From Fluviispira vulneris (GTDB lineage: Bacteria; Bdellovibrionota_B; Oligoflexia; Silvanigrellales; Silvanigrellaceae), in contig NZ_JACRSE010000002.1 in the NCBI RefSeq assembly GCF_014281055.1, positions 372,001 to 436,000 of the forward strand: DNA of 64,000 nucleotides. Direction: 5' to 3'. The notes under the pieces are model-generated. The model had not been told where the DNA came from and did not search any database. It worked only from the letters and a program-made list of their open reading frames with translations. A program made the translations under genes and the position numbers. Positions 9,556 through 19,363 of the stretch are shown here, one piece after another (the stretch's first letter is position 1; each line of letters starts with the position of its first letter).

Positions 9556-10458
9556 TTAAGCAAAGCCTGTGTTGACAATATAATTTTCACCTTCTTGAAT
9601 GCATTTATGAACTTTAGTTTGCAATTCTCCTGGTTTTTTTAGAGTGGCTGAAGCCTGTGGACAATTGATTGAGAGCTGTGCTCCCTCTTTAAATTGAAAT
9701 TTTGAGTGAAAAATAATTCCAGAAGAGGAAAGTTGAGTTATTTTTATATCCAGAACGATTGGCATATTTGTAATCGTAGCGCTGAGATCGAGTTTAGAAG
9801 GAGCAGGAGGTGATTGTTTTGCTGCAATAGGTGCTTGTGGTTTGGCTGCTGCTGAAGGGGCGCCGGGGTGTGCTTGTTTCACTGCAGCAGGTGCTTGGGC
9901 AGGAGTTGGTTTGGCTGCCGCAGCAGGTGCTTGAGCAGGAGTTGGTTTGGCTGCCGCAGCAGGTGCTTGGGCAGGAGTTGGTTTGGCTGCCGCAGCAGGT
10001 GCTTGGGCAGGAGTTGGTTTGGCTGCTGCAGCAGGTGCGTGCGCAGGGGGAGCTTGGGGAGGTGTCAATGGGGGAATTTGTCCTTCGGCTCCACCTACAA
10101 GTTTTTTTATTTTTGTTTTTAATACTTGGATATCTACTGTTTTATGGATAAAGTCATCTGGTTTGAGTTCATCGATTTTTGTTTGATCGAGTTCGCCTTT
10201 TTTACCACTAAAAAATATAACCTTGATATTCTGAGTCTGTTTTAGTTGATTGATGAATTCTAAAGTTTGGTACCCATCGAAATTTGGCATGAGAACATCA
10301 AGAATGACAAGATCAATTTTTTGATCTCCCAGTATTTTTAAAGCTTCAATTCCACTTTTAGCATCGATGGGTGTATAGCCAAGTGATTTGATAATTCCTT
10401 TTAAAAAGAGTCGTGTTTCGACGGCATCATCGACGATTAAGACGCTTTTGGCACTCAC
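9556..10458 (-). CDS. Response regulator: receiver, Ala/Pro repeat linker, PilZ-like C-terminus
   Basis: 300 residues. The N-terminal receiver has the DD pair at 10-11, acceptor Asp 54 in VILDVLMP and a late Lys. A linker of about 90 residues is almost all Ala, Pro, Gln and Lys, including four exact-length copies of PTPAQAPAAAAK. The last 80 residues (ITQLSSSGIIFHSKFQFKEG...) resemble the beta-barrel of PilZ domains, but I do not see the RxxxR c-di-GMP motif, so nucleotide binding is doubtful. GTG start with GGGGAG upstream. It lies 12 bp after the HPt gene and probably receives phosphate from it. PilZ-like is a moderate-confidence call. Confidence 0.85.
   Translation of the reverse strand: MSAKSVLIVDDAVETRLFLKGIIKSLGYTPIDAKSGIEALKILGDQKIDLVILDVLMPNFDGYQTLEFINQLKQTQNIKVIFFSGKKGELDQTKIDELKPDDFIHKTVDIQVLKTKIKKLVGGAEGQIPPLTPPQAPPAHAPAAAAKPTPAQAPAAAAKPTPAQAPAAAAKPTPAQAPAAAAKPTPAQAPAAVKQAHPGAPSAAAKPQAPIAAKQSPPAPSKLDLSATITNMPIVLDIKITQLSSSGIIFHSKFQFKEGAQLSINCPQASATLKKPGELQTKVHKCIQEGENYIVNTGFA
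9890..10033 (-). repeat. Four tandem copies of a 36-bp coding repeat
   Basis: Four consecutive 36-bp units at 9890-9925, 9926-9961, 9962-9997 and 9998-10033, differing at only one or two bases, followed by a partial fifth. Each encodes one 12-residue Ala/Pro unit of the linker between receiver and C-terminal domain. Because the unit is a multiple of three, copy-number change would alter linker length without a frameshift. Confidence 0.93.
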
Positions 10459-10470
10459 AACAAACTCCCC

Positions 10471-10863
10471 TTAAGTTTTTTCAATTTCTATTATTTTATT
10501 TTTTAGAACGTCTACTGCCTTTGTTGTAGCAGCTACAATTTTTTCAAATAAAGGCTGTGCATTGTCGAGTTTTTTGTCAAATCCCATATCTTCAAGAACT
10601 TGGCAATCTTCTGCCAGTGCTGCTAAGCCAATCAATCGAGAGCTTGATTTTAATGTATGGGCTGAACGTTCAATGACAGGCGCATCTTTTTTTTTCATAG
10701 CCTCAGTGAGTTCAGCGACTCGTTCCGGTAAATTCTCTAAGTAAACAGACATGAGCTGAACAATTAAAAGACGATCTGCATAAGCGTCATCACCATTACC
10801 GAGTTCTTTCATGTTATTAACGACTTCTTCATCTAAAAAAGGAAAATTTGCTTGATTATTCAT
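10471..10863 (-). CDS. Histidine phosphotransfer (HPt) protein
   Basis: 130-residue stand-alone HPt domain. The phospho-accepting histidine is His 69 in RSAHTLKSSSRLIG, the classical HTLKSSS signature on a helical bundle. It is a cytoplasmic phosphorelay shuttle, probably linking the hybrid kinases at 3427-8543, which lack HPt domains, to a receiver such as the one encoded immediately downstream. It starts 2 bp after the REC-TPR gene and ends 12 bp before the REC/PilZ-like gene, so these three are almost certainly one transcript. Confidence 0.92.
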   Translation of the reverse strand: MNNQANFPFLDEEVVNNMKELGNGDDAYADRLLIVQLMSVYLENLPERVAELTEAMKKKDAPVIERSAHTLKSSSRLIGLAALAEDCQVLEDMGFDKKLDNAQPLFEKIVAATTKAVDVLKNKIIEIEKT

Positions 10864-10865
10864 AA

Positions 10866-12083
10866 TTATTTTGGAATAACCCCTCTGTATTTAATTTCAA
10901 CAGTTGATTCGGCAGCTAATTTATCGATTTCAGTAATTTTTTGTTGCACACGTTCAAACTTAGGGTCAATTTTTAATATACTTTGACAAACTTTTTTAGC
11001 TCTTTCGTATTCTTTCATAGTAATAAGACATAATACTTTATTAAACATTATTTTGACGTCATTGGGTGTTATTTTTAATGCTAGATTATAATAATTAACT
11101 GATTCTTCGAATTTTCCCATTTCTTTATAGCATATACCAATACTATTTAGGAAACTCGGGTTGTTCGGATCTTGCTCATTAGCTCTTTGTAAAAAATCAA
11201 GCGCTTTGTCTTTCTTTTTTTGGGATAGGAAATTTCTTCCGACTTGAGCATAGAGTTTCGGATAGACGATTTTCATATTGACTGCGCGCATTAAAAAATT
11301 TTCAGCTTCTTCATACAGTTCACAGCGTGTTAAAATATTTGCTGTTTCTTCATAACGCATTGGATTTTTGGGGTTTATATTTATGGCTTGATCAAAAGCT
11401 TTTAAGGCTGCTTGTTTTTGATCGGTTGCAAGTAAACAGATTCCATACTCAATATAAGCCTGTACATGATTTTTATTATTCTGCATGGCAAATTTGAGGT
11501 TTTTAACAGCATCTTCATTGTTACCCATTGCTCTGTTGCAGCGTGAAATTCCTACAAAAGCTCGAGCTGAGGTTAAATTTTTCATTGAAATATTTTTATA
11601 CCAGCCAAGCGCTTGTTCGTATTCTCCATTCATATAAAGATCACGGGCAATTTCATAATCAACTTCGATATTTTCCCCTTCTCGGTAGCGCATAAGTGTT
11701 TGGGAAATTTGTGTAGAAAGATCTTTCATGACAAAAGGCATTTTTAAAAATCCATCAGGATTTGCTTCAGGAAAGCGGAGACGATCTTCTTTTGATTGTT
11801 CAGTTCCTACGATCATAAAAGGAACTCTTTTAATTTCTAAGTTTTCATGCATTTCCATAAGAAATTCATATCCGCCCAATTGGCGCATATCTTTTTCACA
11901 AATAACAAAACCAAATTCTTTTTCTTGTAAAAGTTTGAGAGCTTCTCCTTCGCTTGTTCCTTCAGAGACATTCTTGAAACCCAAGGTTTTTAAAGTTTTA
12001 ACAATAGTCTCACGGGAGGCAGGTGTGTCATCAACAACCAAAAATGTCATATCTGGCGATAATTCAATAACAGTTGATGCCAT
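10866..12083 (-). CDS. Pseudo-receiver plus TPR protein
   Basis: 405 residues. The N-terminal receiver fold keeps the acidic pair (Asp 18, 19), Thr 94 and Lys 114. The position expected for the phospho-acceptor reads VICEKDM, where the residue three before Met is Glu 63 instead of Asp, a possible permanent phospho-mimic. Residues 140-395 are about seven tetratricopeptide repeats, a protein-interaction scaffold. It is co-directional with an HNH gene upstream (41-bp gap) and the HPt gene downstream (2-bp gap). Likely a regulatory scaffold; partner unknown. Confidence 0.88.
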   Translation of the reverse strand: MASTVIELSPDMTFLVVDDTPASRETIVKTLKTLGFKNVSEGTSEGEALKLLQEKEFGFVICEKDMRQLGGYEFLMEMHENLEIKRVPFMIVGTEQSKEDRLRFPEANPDGFLKMPFVMKDLSTQISQTLMRYREGENIEVDYEIARDLYMNGEYEQALGWYKNISMKNLTSARAFVGISRCNRAMGNNEDAVKNLKFAMQNNKNHVQAYIEYGICLLATDQKQAALKAFDQAININPKNPMRYEETANILTRCELYEEAENFLMRAVNMKIVYPKLYAQVGRNFLSQKKKDKALDFLQRANEQDPNNPSFLNSIGICYKEMGKFEESVNYYNLALKITPNDVKIMFNKVLCLITMKEYERAKKVCQSILKIDPKFERVQQKITEIDKLAAESTVEIKYRGVIPK

Positions 12084-12124
12084 AAGAATATAACCCGCAA
12101 AAATAGAGTATTTTTCTTATTCTA

Positions 12125-12409
12125 TCATAATTTTTTAAAGATGAGGTCAACTGGAGTGTCAACTCCTTTGTTTTTGTTACAATCTCGACAAGCGGGCACA
12201 ACATTTCCAGGAGTTGTTGTGCCGCCACGTGCTAAAGGAACAACGTGATCCATAGTCAATTCTTTGAAAGGAAATTTTTTTCCACAATATGCGCATATAC
12301 CTGAAGCACATTTTTGTTGCCACCAGCGGCTTTTCTTAGCAGCTTTGACCTTGGCTTTTTCTCTTTTAATATGTTCTTCGTCTGCAAATATATAACTATT
12401 TAAATTCAT
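12125..12409 (-). CDS. Small HNH endonuclease-family protein
   Basis: 94 residues. The core has two Zn-binding CxxC pairs (CAYCGKK and CRDCNKNKG) flanking the catalytic-type segment MDHVVPLARGG and the Asn of GNVVPA, the usual HNH signature. The N-terminus is basic and helical. Small free-standing HNH proteins of this kind are widespread, with roles that range from restriction and repair to unknown. It lies 9 bp after the receiver-kinase gene, inside a run of signalling genes. Confidence 0.88.
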   Translation of the reverse strand: MNLNSYIFADEEHIKREKAKVKAAKKSRWWQQKCASGICAYCGKKFPFKELTMDHVVPLARGGTTTPGNVVPACRDCNKNKGVDTPVDLIFKKL

Positions 12410-12418
12410 TTTTTAATC

Positions 12419-13594
12419 TCAAGCTGCTTTAGAAGGAGAAGGATCTTTATCATCATTTTCTCCTCTGAGTATTTTTGATGTGGGAATCTTTATTGTAAAA
12501 ATGGAGCCAACTCCAAGTTCAGTTTCCAGTAGCAATTCGCCCCCATGTTCCACTACTATATTTTTTACAATACTTAAACCTAAACCTGTTCCTTCGCCTT
12601 TAGGTTTTGTTGTGAAGAAGCTATCGAAAATTTTTATTTTAATATCTTCTGGAATCCCAGTTCCTGTATCACTGATCGATATATATAAATAACCTTGATT
12701 AATAAATACTTTAATAGAGAGATCTTTTTTTGCTTGATCTTTCATTGCGTCACAAGCATTGCTCATTAAATTCATTAATACTTGTTCAAATTTATTTGGA
12801 AAGCACTTAATAATGATTTTATTGGGATGATTTTCGAGATCATTAATAACATTTATTCCTAAATTTCTTATTTTTTGTTTTACCATAAATAAACTATTTT
12901 CAATTAATGAATTAATTTCAATATATTCTTCTTTTTCTGAATGATCATTTCTAGAATAGTTTCTTAGATGATCAACAAGTTTTTTTATTTTACCACAAGC
13001 TTTATTTATTTGATTTATATGTTCGTCAAGCTCATCTTTAGTTATAGAATTCTTCTGGGAGAAATCATCTTTTAGATCTTCACATGTGAGTTGTATTATT
13101 CCAAGAGGACCTCTGATATCATGCACAACAGTCGCAGATAATTCTCCTAAGGCTGTGAGTTTAGAAGTGTGTAACATTTGTTCACTGAGATAATGGTTTT
13201 CTTTTTTTAGGAGAACAGATGATAAAGATCTTCTTACAATTGGTAATATATCTTTTTGAACTGAAAAAGGCTTTTCTAAAAAATTGTAACAGCCGTGCCG
13301 AATGGCTCGATTGACAATTTTGTTACTAAGATGACCTGTCATAATAATAATAGGTGCTTCTTGGTTTTTTTCTTTGATAAAGTTAAGTAAACTGAATCCA
13401 TCTCCATCAGGTAATTTTAAATCCAATAAAAAAAGGTCAATTAATTCTGCTTTATCAGTAATATAATTGCGAGCATCTGCTAAAGTAGATAGAATATGTG
13501 TTTCATAATTAAGTGCACTGAATTCTTTGTTTATAACTTTACTAATATACTCATCATCTTCAACTACAAGTATATTGAGCTTAGCTTCATCCAT
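12419..13594 (-). CDS. Receiver-histidine kinase (REC-HisKA-HATPase)
   Basis: 391 residues, soluble. The receiver (1-125) has Glu12/Asp13/Asp14, acceptor Asp 58 in LLDLKLPDGDG and Lys 108. HisKA follows with VVHDIRGPLG (phospho-His 158). The HATPase has NACDAM, DTGTGIPE and GTGLGLSIVK. The order receiver-then-kinase indicates a cytoplasmic kinase controlled by another phospho-donor, with no membrane segment. It lies in a minus-strand run starting at trmH (39-bp gap) and continuing into the HNH gene. The C-terminal tail is short and charged. Confidence 0.92.
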   Translation of the reverse strand: MDEAKLNILVVEDDEYISKVINKEFSALNYETHILSTLADARNYITDKAELIDLFLLDLKLPDGDGFSLLNFIKEKNQEAPIIIMTGHLSNKIVNRAIRHGCYNFLEKPFSVQKDILPIVRRSLSSVLLKKENHYLSEQMLHTSKLTALGELSATVVHDIRGPLGIIQLTCEDLKDDFSQKNSITKDELDEHINQINKACGKIKKLVDHLRNYSRNDHSEKEEYIEINSLIENSLFMVKQKIRNLGINVINDLENHPNKIIIKCFPNKFEQVLMNLMSNACDAMKDQAKKDLSIKVFINQGYLYISISDTGTGIPEDIKIKIFDSFFTTKPKGEGTGLGLSIVKNIVVEHGGELLLETELGVGSIFTIKIPTSKILRGENDDKDPSPSKAA

Positions 13595-13633
13595 TCAGAA
13601 AACCTTCTTATTAAATTCTAAGAGTAATTAAAC

Positions 13634-14512
13634 TTAAAGCTTATCGGGTTTGAGGCTAAGATCATTTAGCGAGATCGTGGGTTGAAAAAAATTGCCAGTG
13701 CGGACAAATTCAAACCAAGGTAACAGCTCAGGTTTGCGGTTTGCAATATACTCATAAGCATTCGAGCATGTTTTTGCTATCCAATGTTCAATCACCAATT
13801 TCTTCTCTAAATCGGATAAAAGGTGGTTATCGGAACTTTTTTCAAAAAATTCACGCAAAGATTGCAAAATAATTCCAGCACAAACTGAAACGTTAAGAGA
13901 TTCCATGAAGCCATACATTTCAACTGAGATATAGGCATCTGCATAATCTTGCCATTCTGGTGAAACTCCATGCAATTCGCTGCCAAAAATGAGAGCGATT
14001 TTTTTATCTCCTATGAAATCTTTAAAAGCGGTGCTAGCAAACTGATTGCTTGAAAATGAAGGGATTTTCTCGCTATAATGTTTCGCTGTTCTAGAAAAAT
14101 CCGGTAAGGAAACAAGGACGATTTTATAACCATTTTGCTGCAAAATATGTGCACATTTTTCAATGGACACAAGTCTTTTAGGCATGAGCCACTGACTTGC
14201 ACCTCTATCAATCGTATCTGCAGTACGAAATCTCATTTCTTGATTGGAATAAAGGAAGAAAAGATCAAGGAAGCCAAACGCATCGATTGTTCTTAATATA
14301 GCACTTATATTGTGAGCATGATGGGTATTTTCAAAAACTGTTAATACTTTTCTGCTTCTTTTTCCAGCTACTTTTTCCATTTTTGCCAATCGAGGCTCAG
14401 TAATAAAGCCACGTAATGCAGCATCAATTTTTCCAAAATCATTTTTCAGATGCTCTGGAATGAAGTATTGTGTTGATGAATCATAAGAAGCTGTTGGACC
14501 CGTCCAAATCAT
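13634..14512 (-). CDS. trmH: SpoU/TrmH-family RNA 2'-O-methyltransferase
   Basis: 292 residues. The SPOUT knot motifs are present: [19 protein letters not shown] (motif 1), [13 protein letters not shown] (motif 2) and [18 protein letters not shown] (motif 3), which form the SAM-binding trefoil knot. The pattern fits TrmH, which methylates G18 of tRNA, but other SpoU enzymes are close, so the exact target is an inference. The C-terminal extension after motif 3 is longer than the catalytic core requires. AGGAGAAAGG precedes the ATG. It is divergent from hutU with only 39 bp between the start codons. Confidence 0.88.
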   Translation of the reverse strand: MIWTGPTASYDSSTQYFIPEHLKNDFGKIDAALRGFITEPRLAKMEKVAGKRSRKVLTVFENTHHAHNISAILRTIDAFGFLDLFFLYSNQEMRFRTADTIDRGASQWLMPKRLVSIEKCAHILQQNGYKIVLVSLPDFSRTAKHYSEKIPSFSSNQFASTAFKDFIGDKKIALIFGSELHGVSPEWQDYADAYISVEMYGFMESLNVSVCAGIILQSLREFFEKSSDNHLLSDLEKKLVIEHWIAKTCSNAYEYIANRKPELLPWFEFVRTGNFFQPTISLNDLSLKPDKL

Positions 14513-14551
14513 TTTTTTCCTTTCTCCTCTTTAAAAAAAGCGAGGATATTT

Positions 14552-16276
14552 ATGTCTATCCATAATGTAGGTTTATTAACAACAAAAACTTTCGTTCCAG
14601 GCAAGCCAGCTCCAAGAGGGGCTGAGCTGAATACAAAAGGATGGTTGCAAGAAGCAGCCTTACGCATGCTTCTCAACAATTTAGATAAAGAAGTCGCAGA
14701 AAATCCTGAAGAACTTGTGGTCTATGGGGGGCGTGGCAAAGCGGCTCGCTCGCTGTCTGATTTTCATAACATCACAAAAGCACTGCAAGAATTAGAAGAT
14801 GATGAAAGCTTATTGATACAGAGTGGCAGCCCTGTTGCTCGCATAAAAACTTGGCAAAATGCACCAAGAGTCATGATTGCAAATAGCAATTTGGTTGGAA
14901 ATTGGGCTAATTGGGACCACTTTGATGAGCTCGAGAAAAAAGGTCTCATGATGTATGGACAGATGACCGCTGGAAGCTGGATATATATTGGCTCTCAAGG
15001 AATAGTTCAAGGAACTTATGAGACGTTTAACGAAGCGTTTCATCAGCATTATCAAGGTAAAAGCAAAGGAAAATTTATTTTTTCAGCAGGCCTTGGCGGC
15101 ATGGGAGGGGCACAGCCTTTAGCAGCTGTATTAACAGGTGCTTGTTTTCTAGGGGTTGAAGTGGATAGAAAACGAGCAGAAATGCGTTTAAAATCCAGGT
15201 ATCTTGATGAAATATATGATGACATTGATTCTGCTATGGCTTCGCTCAACAATCATTTGGAAAAGGGTTTAGCTAAAAGCATAGCTATTATTGGCAATGT
15301 AGTCGATATTTTGCCTAAACTACTTGAAAGAAAAGATTTTAAACCGAGTCTTGTAACAGATCAAACCTCAGCCCATGATCCAATTTATGGCTATGTGCCT
15401 CAAGGATACTCTCTTGAAACGGTCGAAAAATTAAGAAAAACAAACCCCAAGCTCGTTGAAAAAGATGTACTTGCAAGTATTGGGAAACATGTAAATTGTT
15501 TGTTGGAATTAAAGAGGAGAGGAGTCCCTACCTTTGATTATGGAAATAATATTAGAGCGATGGCAGAAAAAGCTGGGATTCAAAATGCTTTTCAAATCAA
15601 AGGTTTTGTACCGGAATACATTCGCCCTCTCTTTTGTAAAGGCAAAGGACCATTTCGTTTCGCTATGCTGAGTGGGGATAAAAATGATCTTAAAAAAGCA
15701 GATGCTGCTCTGTTAAATTTATTTTCAGATTATGAAGATATCCAGCGCTGGCTCAAGGTTGCTTCTGAAAGAATTTCTGTTCAAGGATTGCCTGCCAGAA
15801 TTTTGTGGCTTGGGTATGGTGATAGATTAAAAGCAGGGTTACTCTTGAATCAGATGGTAAAAAATGGAGAAATAAGTTGTCCCGTTGTGATTGGTAGAGA
15901 TCATCTTGACTGCGGCAGTGTGGCTTCACCTTATCGTGAAACGGAGGGGATGCAAGACGGAAGTGATGCTGTAGCGGATTGGGCTCTGTTAAATGCATTT
16001 GGGAATATTGCCAGCGGAGCTTCTTGGGTGAGTTTTCATCACGGAGGAGGGGTTGGTATGGGCTATTCTCTACACGCCGGAATGGTTATCGTAGCAGATG
16101 GAAGTGATGAGGCATCTGAACGTTTAAAACGTGTCTTAACTTTTGATCCTGCTATGGGTATTTTTCGCCATGCAGATGCGGGTTATGAAACTGCACAAAG
16201 CATTGCTCAAGAGCAAATGTCTGGTAAAGTTGAAGAAAACTCTCCTCATTATTATCCACGCGCCCTTAAGGGCTGA
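14552..16276 (+). CDS. hutU: Urocanate hydratase
   Basis: 574 residues. It converts urocanate to imidazolonepropionate in histidine degradation, using tightly bound NAD+. The NAD-binding [14 protein letters not shown] segment is near residue 178. The highly conserved block [20 protein letters not shown] is near 448 and includes the family cysteine. [19 protein letters not shown] near 497 completes the signature. Length matches the family (about 555-575). GCGAGGA lies upstream of the ATG. hutI follows after 8 bp. The histidine lyase (hutH) and formiminoglutamate enzymes are not in this window. Confidence 0.97.
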   Translation: MSIHNVGLLTTKTFVPGKPAPRGAELNTKGWLQEAALRMLLNNLDKEVAENPEELVVYGGRGKAARSLSDFHNITKALQELEDDESLLIQSGSPVARIKTWQNAPRVMIANSNLVGNWANWDHFDELEKKGLMMYGQMTAGSWIYIGSQGIVQGTYETFNEAFHQHYQGKSKGKFIFSAGLGGMGGAQPLAAVLTGACFLGVEVDRKRAEMRLKSRYLDEIYDDIDSAMASLNNHLEKGLAKSIAIIGNVVDILPKLLERKDFKPSLVTDQTSAHDPIYGYVPQGYSLETVEKLRKTNPKLVEKDVLASIGKHVNCLLELKRRGVPTFDYGNNIRAMAEKAGIQNAFQIKGFVPEYIRPLFCKGKGPFRFAMLSGDKNDLKKADAALLNLFSDYEDIQRWLKVASERISVQGLPARILWLGYGDRLKAGLLLNQMVKNGEISCPVVIGRDHLDCGSVASPYRETEGMQDGSDAVADWALLNAFGNIASGASWVSFHHGGGVGMGYSLHAGMVIVADGSDEASERLKRVLTFDPAMGIFRHADAGYETAQSIAQEQMSGKVEENSPHYYPRALKG

Positions 16277-16284
16277 GGTGAATT

Positions 16285-17619
16285 ATGGCAGCAAAAATTT
16301 GGTCTACAAAAAAGCATAAAAAAATTCTTTTTAAAAACTCTCCATGCGTTGTTACGTTAAAAGATTGGGATTGTTTAGAAAATGACAGTCTGTCCCAAAA
16401 AGGATTGTCCGTTTTAAAGAATTGCGATGTATTAATTAATGATGGATTTATTTCTGATATTGGTGAAGATCTTTTAAATAAAAGTGAAAACTTAGGAGAA
16501 ATTGAAATAGTAGATGCTTCTAAATATGTTCTTATTCCTGGTATGATCGATTGTCATAGTCATCCTATTTTTGCAGGTAGTCGGGCAAATGAAACAGTGC
16601 TGAAATCTCAGGGTATGACTTATGAAGAAATTTCTGCAAAAGGTGGTGGCATAGTTGCAACAATGAAAGCCACTCGTAAAGTAACAACACAAGAACTCTC
16701 TGAACTTTACAAATCGAATGCAAAGGATTCTCTTGCGCGTGGAATAGTTATATTAGAAGCCAAAACAGGATATGGTTTAAATCCTGTGCAAGAAAGAAAA
16801 ATGCTTGAAGCACTTTATGAAGCTCATTCTGGCAATGATGCAAGCGAATTACCGCTCTTGTGTCCTACCTATTTGGGACCGCATGCGGCAAGTCCGGAAT
16901 ACAGAGGATTAGATAATTATATTCAAGCTCTCGTTGAAGACTTACCTAATATTGCCGCCCTTGGTGAAGAAGCCGTGAAAAAAGGAATATCTTTTCCTTT
17001 AGCAGCAGATATTTTTCTTGAAAGAAATTACTTTACCAAGGAACAATCCGAGCGTTGGTTAGGAGCAGCTTTACAGCATGGACTTGATGTTCACATTCAT
17101 TCGGATGAGTTCTCACGCAGTGGGGGGGCAGAATTAGCTGCAGAGCTTGCAAGAAGATTAGAACAAACAGCAAGTAAAAGAAGACAAAGAGGACGTGTAC
17201 TGACTGTCGATCACTGCCAGTATTCAACCGAGTCGGATTTAGGTCGACTTGCATTACTCGGCGTTGGGGCTGTTGCTTTGCCAACGACAAGTTTCTTTAG
17301 TAAAATTCCATATGTTGATGCAAAACGTTTTAGAGCGTCGGGGATCAAAGTTGCAATAGGCTCAGATTTTAATCCAGGCAGTTCTCCAATGAACAATATC
17401 TGGTTCTCAAGTTATTTGGCTTTATCACAATGCGGATTTTCGTTATCTGAAGTTATAGCTGGCGTAACAATAAATGCAGCATTTGCCTTAGGATTGGAAA
17501 GTACATATGGCTCGATTGAAATTGGTAAAAAAGCAGCTCTCGTTGCTTTTGATGGAAATAGTGTTGAAGATTTTTTTAGCTCTCTTTTAGGGGATCATGT
17601 TCGGCATGTCGTAGTATAA
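16285..17619 (+). CDS. hutI: Imidazolonepropionase
   Basis: 444-residue amidohydrolase that opens 4-imidazolone-5-propionate to formiminoglutamate. Metal and substrate motifs: IDCHSHPIFAGSRANE near residue 88, CPTYLGPHAA near 193, HIHSDEFS near 272, VDHCQY near 310 and GSDFNPGSSP near 358. Length is slightly above the usual ~410 because of an N-terminal extension. It follows hutU by 8 bp in one operon. The end is 4 bp from the convergent oxidase gene with no visible terminator. Confidence 0.96.
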   Translation: MAAKIWSTKKHKKILFKNSPCVVTLKDWDCLENDSLSQKGLSVLKNCDVLINDGFISDIGEDLLNKSENLGEIEIVDASKYVLIPGMIDCHSHPIFAGSRANETVLKSQGMTYEEISAKGGGIVATMKATRKVTTQELSELYKSNAKDSLARGIVILEAKTGYGLNPVQERKMLEALYEAHSGNDASELPLLCPTYLGPHAASPEYRGLDNYIQALVEDLPNIAALGEEAVKKGISFPLAADIFLERNYFTKEQSERWLGAALQHGLDVHIHSDEFSRSGGAELAAELARRLEQTASKRRQRGRVLTVDHCQYSTESDLGRLALLGVGAVALPTTSFFSKIPYVDAKRFRASGIKVAIGSDFNPGSSPMNNIWFSSYLALSQCGFSLSEVIAGVTINAAFALGLESTYGSIEIGKKAALVAFDGNSVEDFFSSLLGDHVRHVVV

Positions 17620-17623
17620 ATGA

Positions 17624-19363
17624 TTATATATTTAAAGCATCGATAAGAGGTGAGGAGAAAATTCTATAAGGATCGCATGCGTGTAAAATAGATGCGGCGC
17701 GTTCCCAATCCGAATTTTCAACCCCTCCGTTTTTAAATGATGAAGATATTATATTGCGGATCATATTCTTATTTCCCCAAGCAGAACTTTGATTGTAAGC
17801 CCAACCCTTTGACCATTCAACACGCACTGTGGCATAAGGCTCGCAATAATTCTTATATATCCATTCTTCTAACTCTGTATAGAAATGATTTGCAAAAGGT
17901 GTGCCAGGAATCGTTAAAACGTTTATCCAAATACCTACATCCCATTCAGGGTGGGAATCGACTCTATTAATGGCAGATAAAATTGGTGAAGTATCTTCAG
18001 AGTAACAGGCTTTGTCTAAGCCTGTTACTCTAATTTCTAATGGACCATTGATGGGATATTTGCTTTGAGATCTGTATTTTTCAATAAGATAATTATACTG
18101 TTTATATAGTTCATTTAAAACTTTTTGAATATTTTCTCTTTTTGTAATGACAACATAACCATTTGCGGTGACTTTTAGTGTAGAAGGCTTGATATATAAA
18201 AGTAAGTTTTTAGACCAACCCCATAAATCAAAGCTATTCGAATATTCTAAACCACCTGAGGTTATATAATACATTAATTTTCCAAATTGAGGAGTAATTT
18301 TAGTGTAACCAGAAATTATTGATTGTATCATATTAGACATTTTTTCATTGATATTATCTGAAAATGGATAGTTATATGGTGCATTTGTTTCGCGAGAATA
18401 TTTAGGTTTTTCCTCAGATGTAATGCTCCATACTTTTATCCAAGGTTTATCTGTAAATGGATACCAAATGATTTCCGCTCGACCAGATTTATTTATGAAA
18501 TGTGAAAAATTAAATTTTGAAGTGATTGGATCACCAAAAATTTCAGCAGCCGGAATTCCTATTATACTTTGGCAACGAATTCTCTGATTTTTTTCAACTC
18601 GCAATGTGACTTCTGTAATAAATGCTCTACCAAGATGCACAAGAAAAGCTTGGCATTGAGGGTGAGATCTATGAATTTTTTTTAAAATATATTGCGAGCT
18701 TTCATTGTCCCAAACAATTGCTGTTAAGGAATCAATCTGATTACTGAGTGAGCCAAAGTTGTTAAAAGAAGAATGACTGTCTTCATCAATAGGTGACACA
18801 GCGCTACCGTGGCCATTTATTGCTAAGACTCCCCCTAAAGTGAGTTCGCCTGGAGCAGGTAAACAGGTCAATCCGAGATCAAATTCTTCTAGTTTAGTAG
18901 TCAGAGTTTCCATCGTAATTCCAGTTTGGGCTGTGACTTGGAATGGATATTGGGATTTGTTAATTGTTACATTGTTAAGAAAAAGTTTTGTGTCAACTAA
19001 AATAACATTATTTGTGAGTTCAGTATTGTTTGCGATGGTAAGAGGAGACCAATTGTGCTGTTTTCCTTTAGGACGCACTTTATAATTATTTTTTTTCGCC
19101 CAATTAATAACCGTAACAACTTCTTCATTATTCTTTGGCGCACATGTCCATAAAGCTTTTGCTTTTAACTCGCCAGACCAATTTTCAAATTTCTCAAGAT
19201 ACACATTTATATTTTGCGGAAAATTAGGTAATGATATGGCATTTGCAAAATTTATTTTTAAAAACGGGATTGAATTTAGACCTGTCCCTATAGCGGCTGC
19301 TTTGGTAATATTTAATAAAAATTTTCTACGGGATGAAGTTAATTTTATATTTTTATTTTTCAT
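17624..19363 (-). CDS. Tat-exported FAD-linked oxidase, cholesterol-oxidase (type II) like
   Basis: 579 residues. The N-terminus SSRRKFLLNITKAAAIG is a twin-arginine export signal with a hydrophobic core. The body is a vanillyl-alcohol-oxidase-type flavoprotein: the PP-loop region VRPKGKQHNWSPLT, then the FAD segment PGELTLGGVLAINGHGSAV typical of the covalent-FAD cholesterol oxidases. A substrate-cap domain follows and a YRIF-type C-terminus closes the FAD fold. Sterol oxidation is inferred from family resemblance; other alcohols or sugar lactones are possible. Its start overlaps by 11 bp the end of a small secreted protein gene, so translation is probably coupled. Confidence 0.82.
   Translation of the reverse strand: MKNKNIKLTSSRRKFLLNITKAAAIGTGLNSIPFLKINFANAISLPNFPQNINVYLEKFENWSGELKAKALWTCAPKNNEEVVTVINWAKKNNYKVRPKGKQHNWSPLTIANNTELTNNVILVDTKLFLNNVTINKSQYPFQVTAQTGITMETLTTKLEEFDLGLTCLPAPGELTLGGVLAINGHGSAVSPIDEDSHSSFNNFGSLSNQIDSLTAIVWDNESSQYILKKIHRSHPQCQAFLVHLGRAFITEVTLRVEKNQRIRCQSIIGIPAAEIFGDPITSKFNFSHFINKSGRAEIIWYPFTDKPWIKVWSITSEEKPKYSRETNAPYNYPFSDNINEKMSNMIQSIISGYTKITPQFGKLMYYITSGGLEYSNSFDLWGWSKNLLLYIKPSTLKVTANGYVVITKRENIQKVLNELYKQYNYLIEKYRSQSKYPINGPLEIRVTGLDKACYSEDTSPILSAINRVDSHPEWDVGIWINVLTIPGTPFANHFYTELEEWIYKNYCEPYATVRVEWSKGWAYNQSSAWGNKNMIRNIISSSFKNGGVENSDWERAASILHACDPYRIFSSPLIDALNI

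Noticed and set aside
9890-10033. Tandem 36-bp repeat as a CRISPR array
   Set aside because: The units are directly contiguous without spacers and encode an in-frame Ala/Pro linker.
9831-10186. Open frames on the plus strand across the Ala/Pro repeat
   Set aside because: Low-complexity frames created by the repeat of the minus-strand gene; no ribosome-binding site and Leu/Trp/Cys-rich products.
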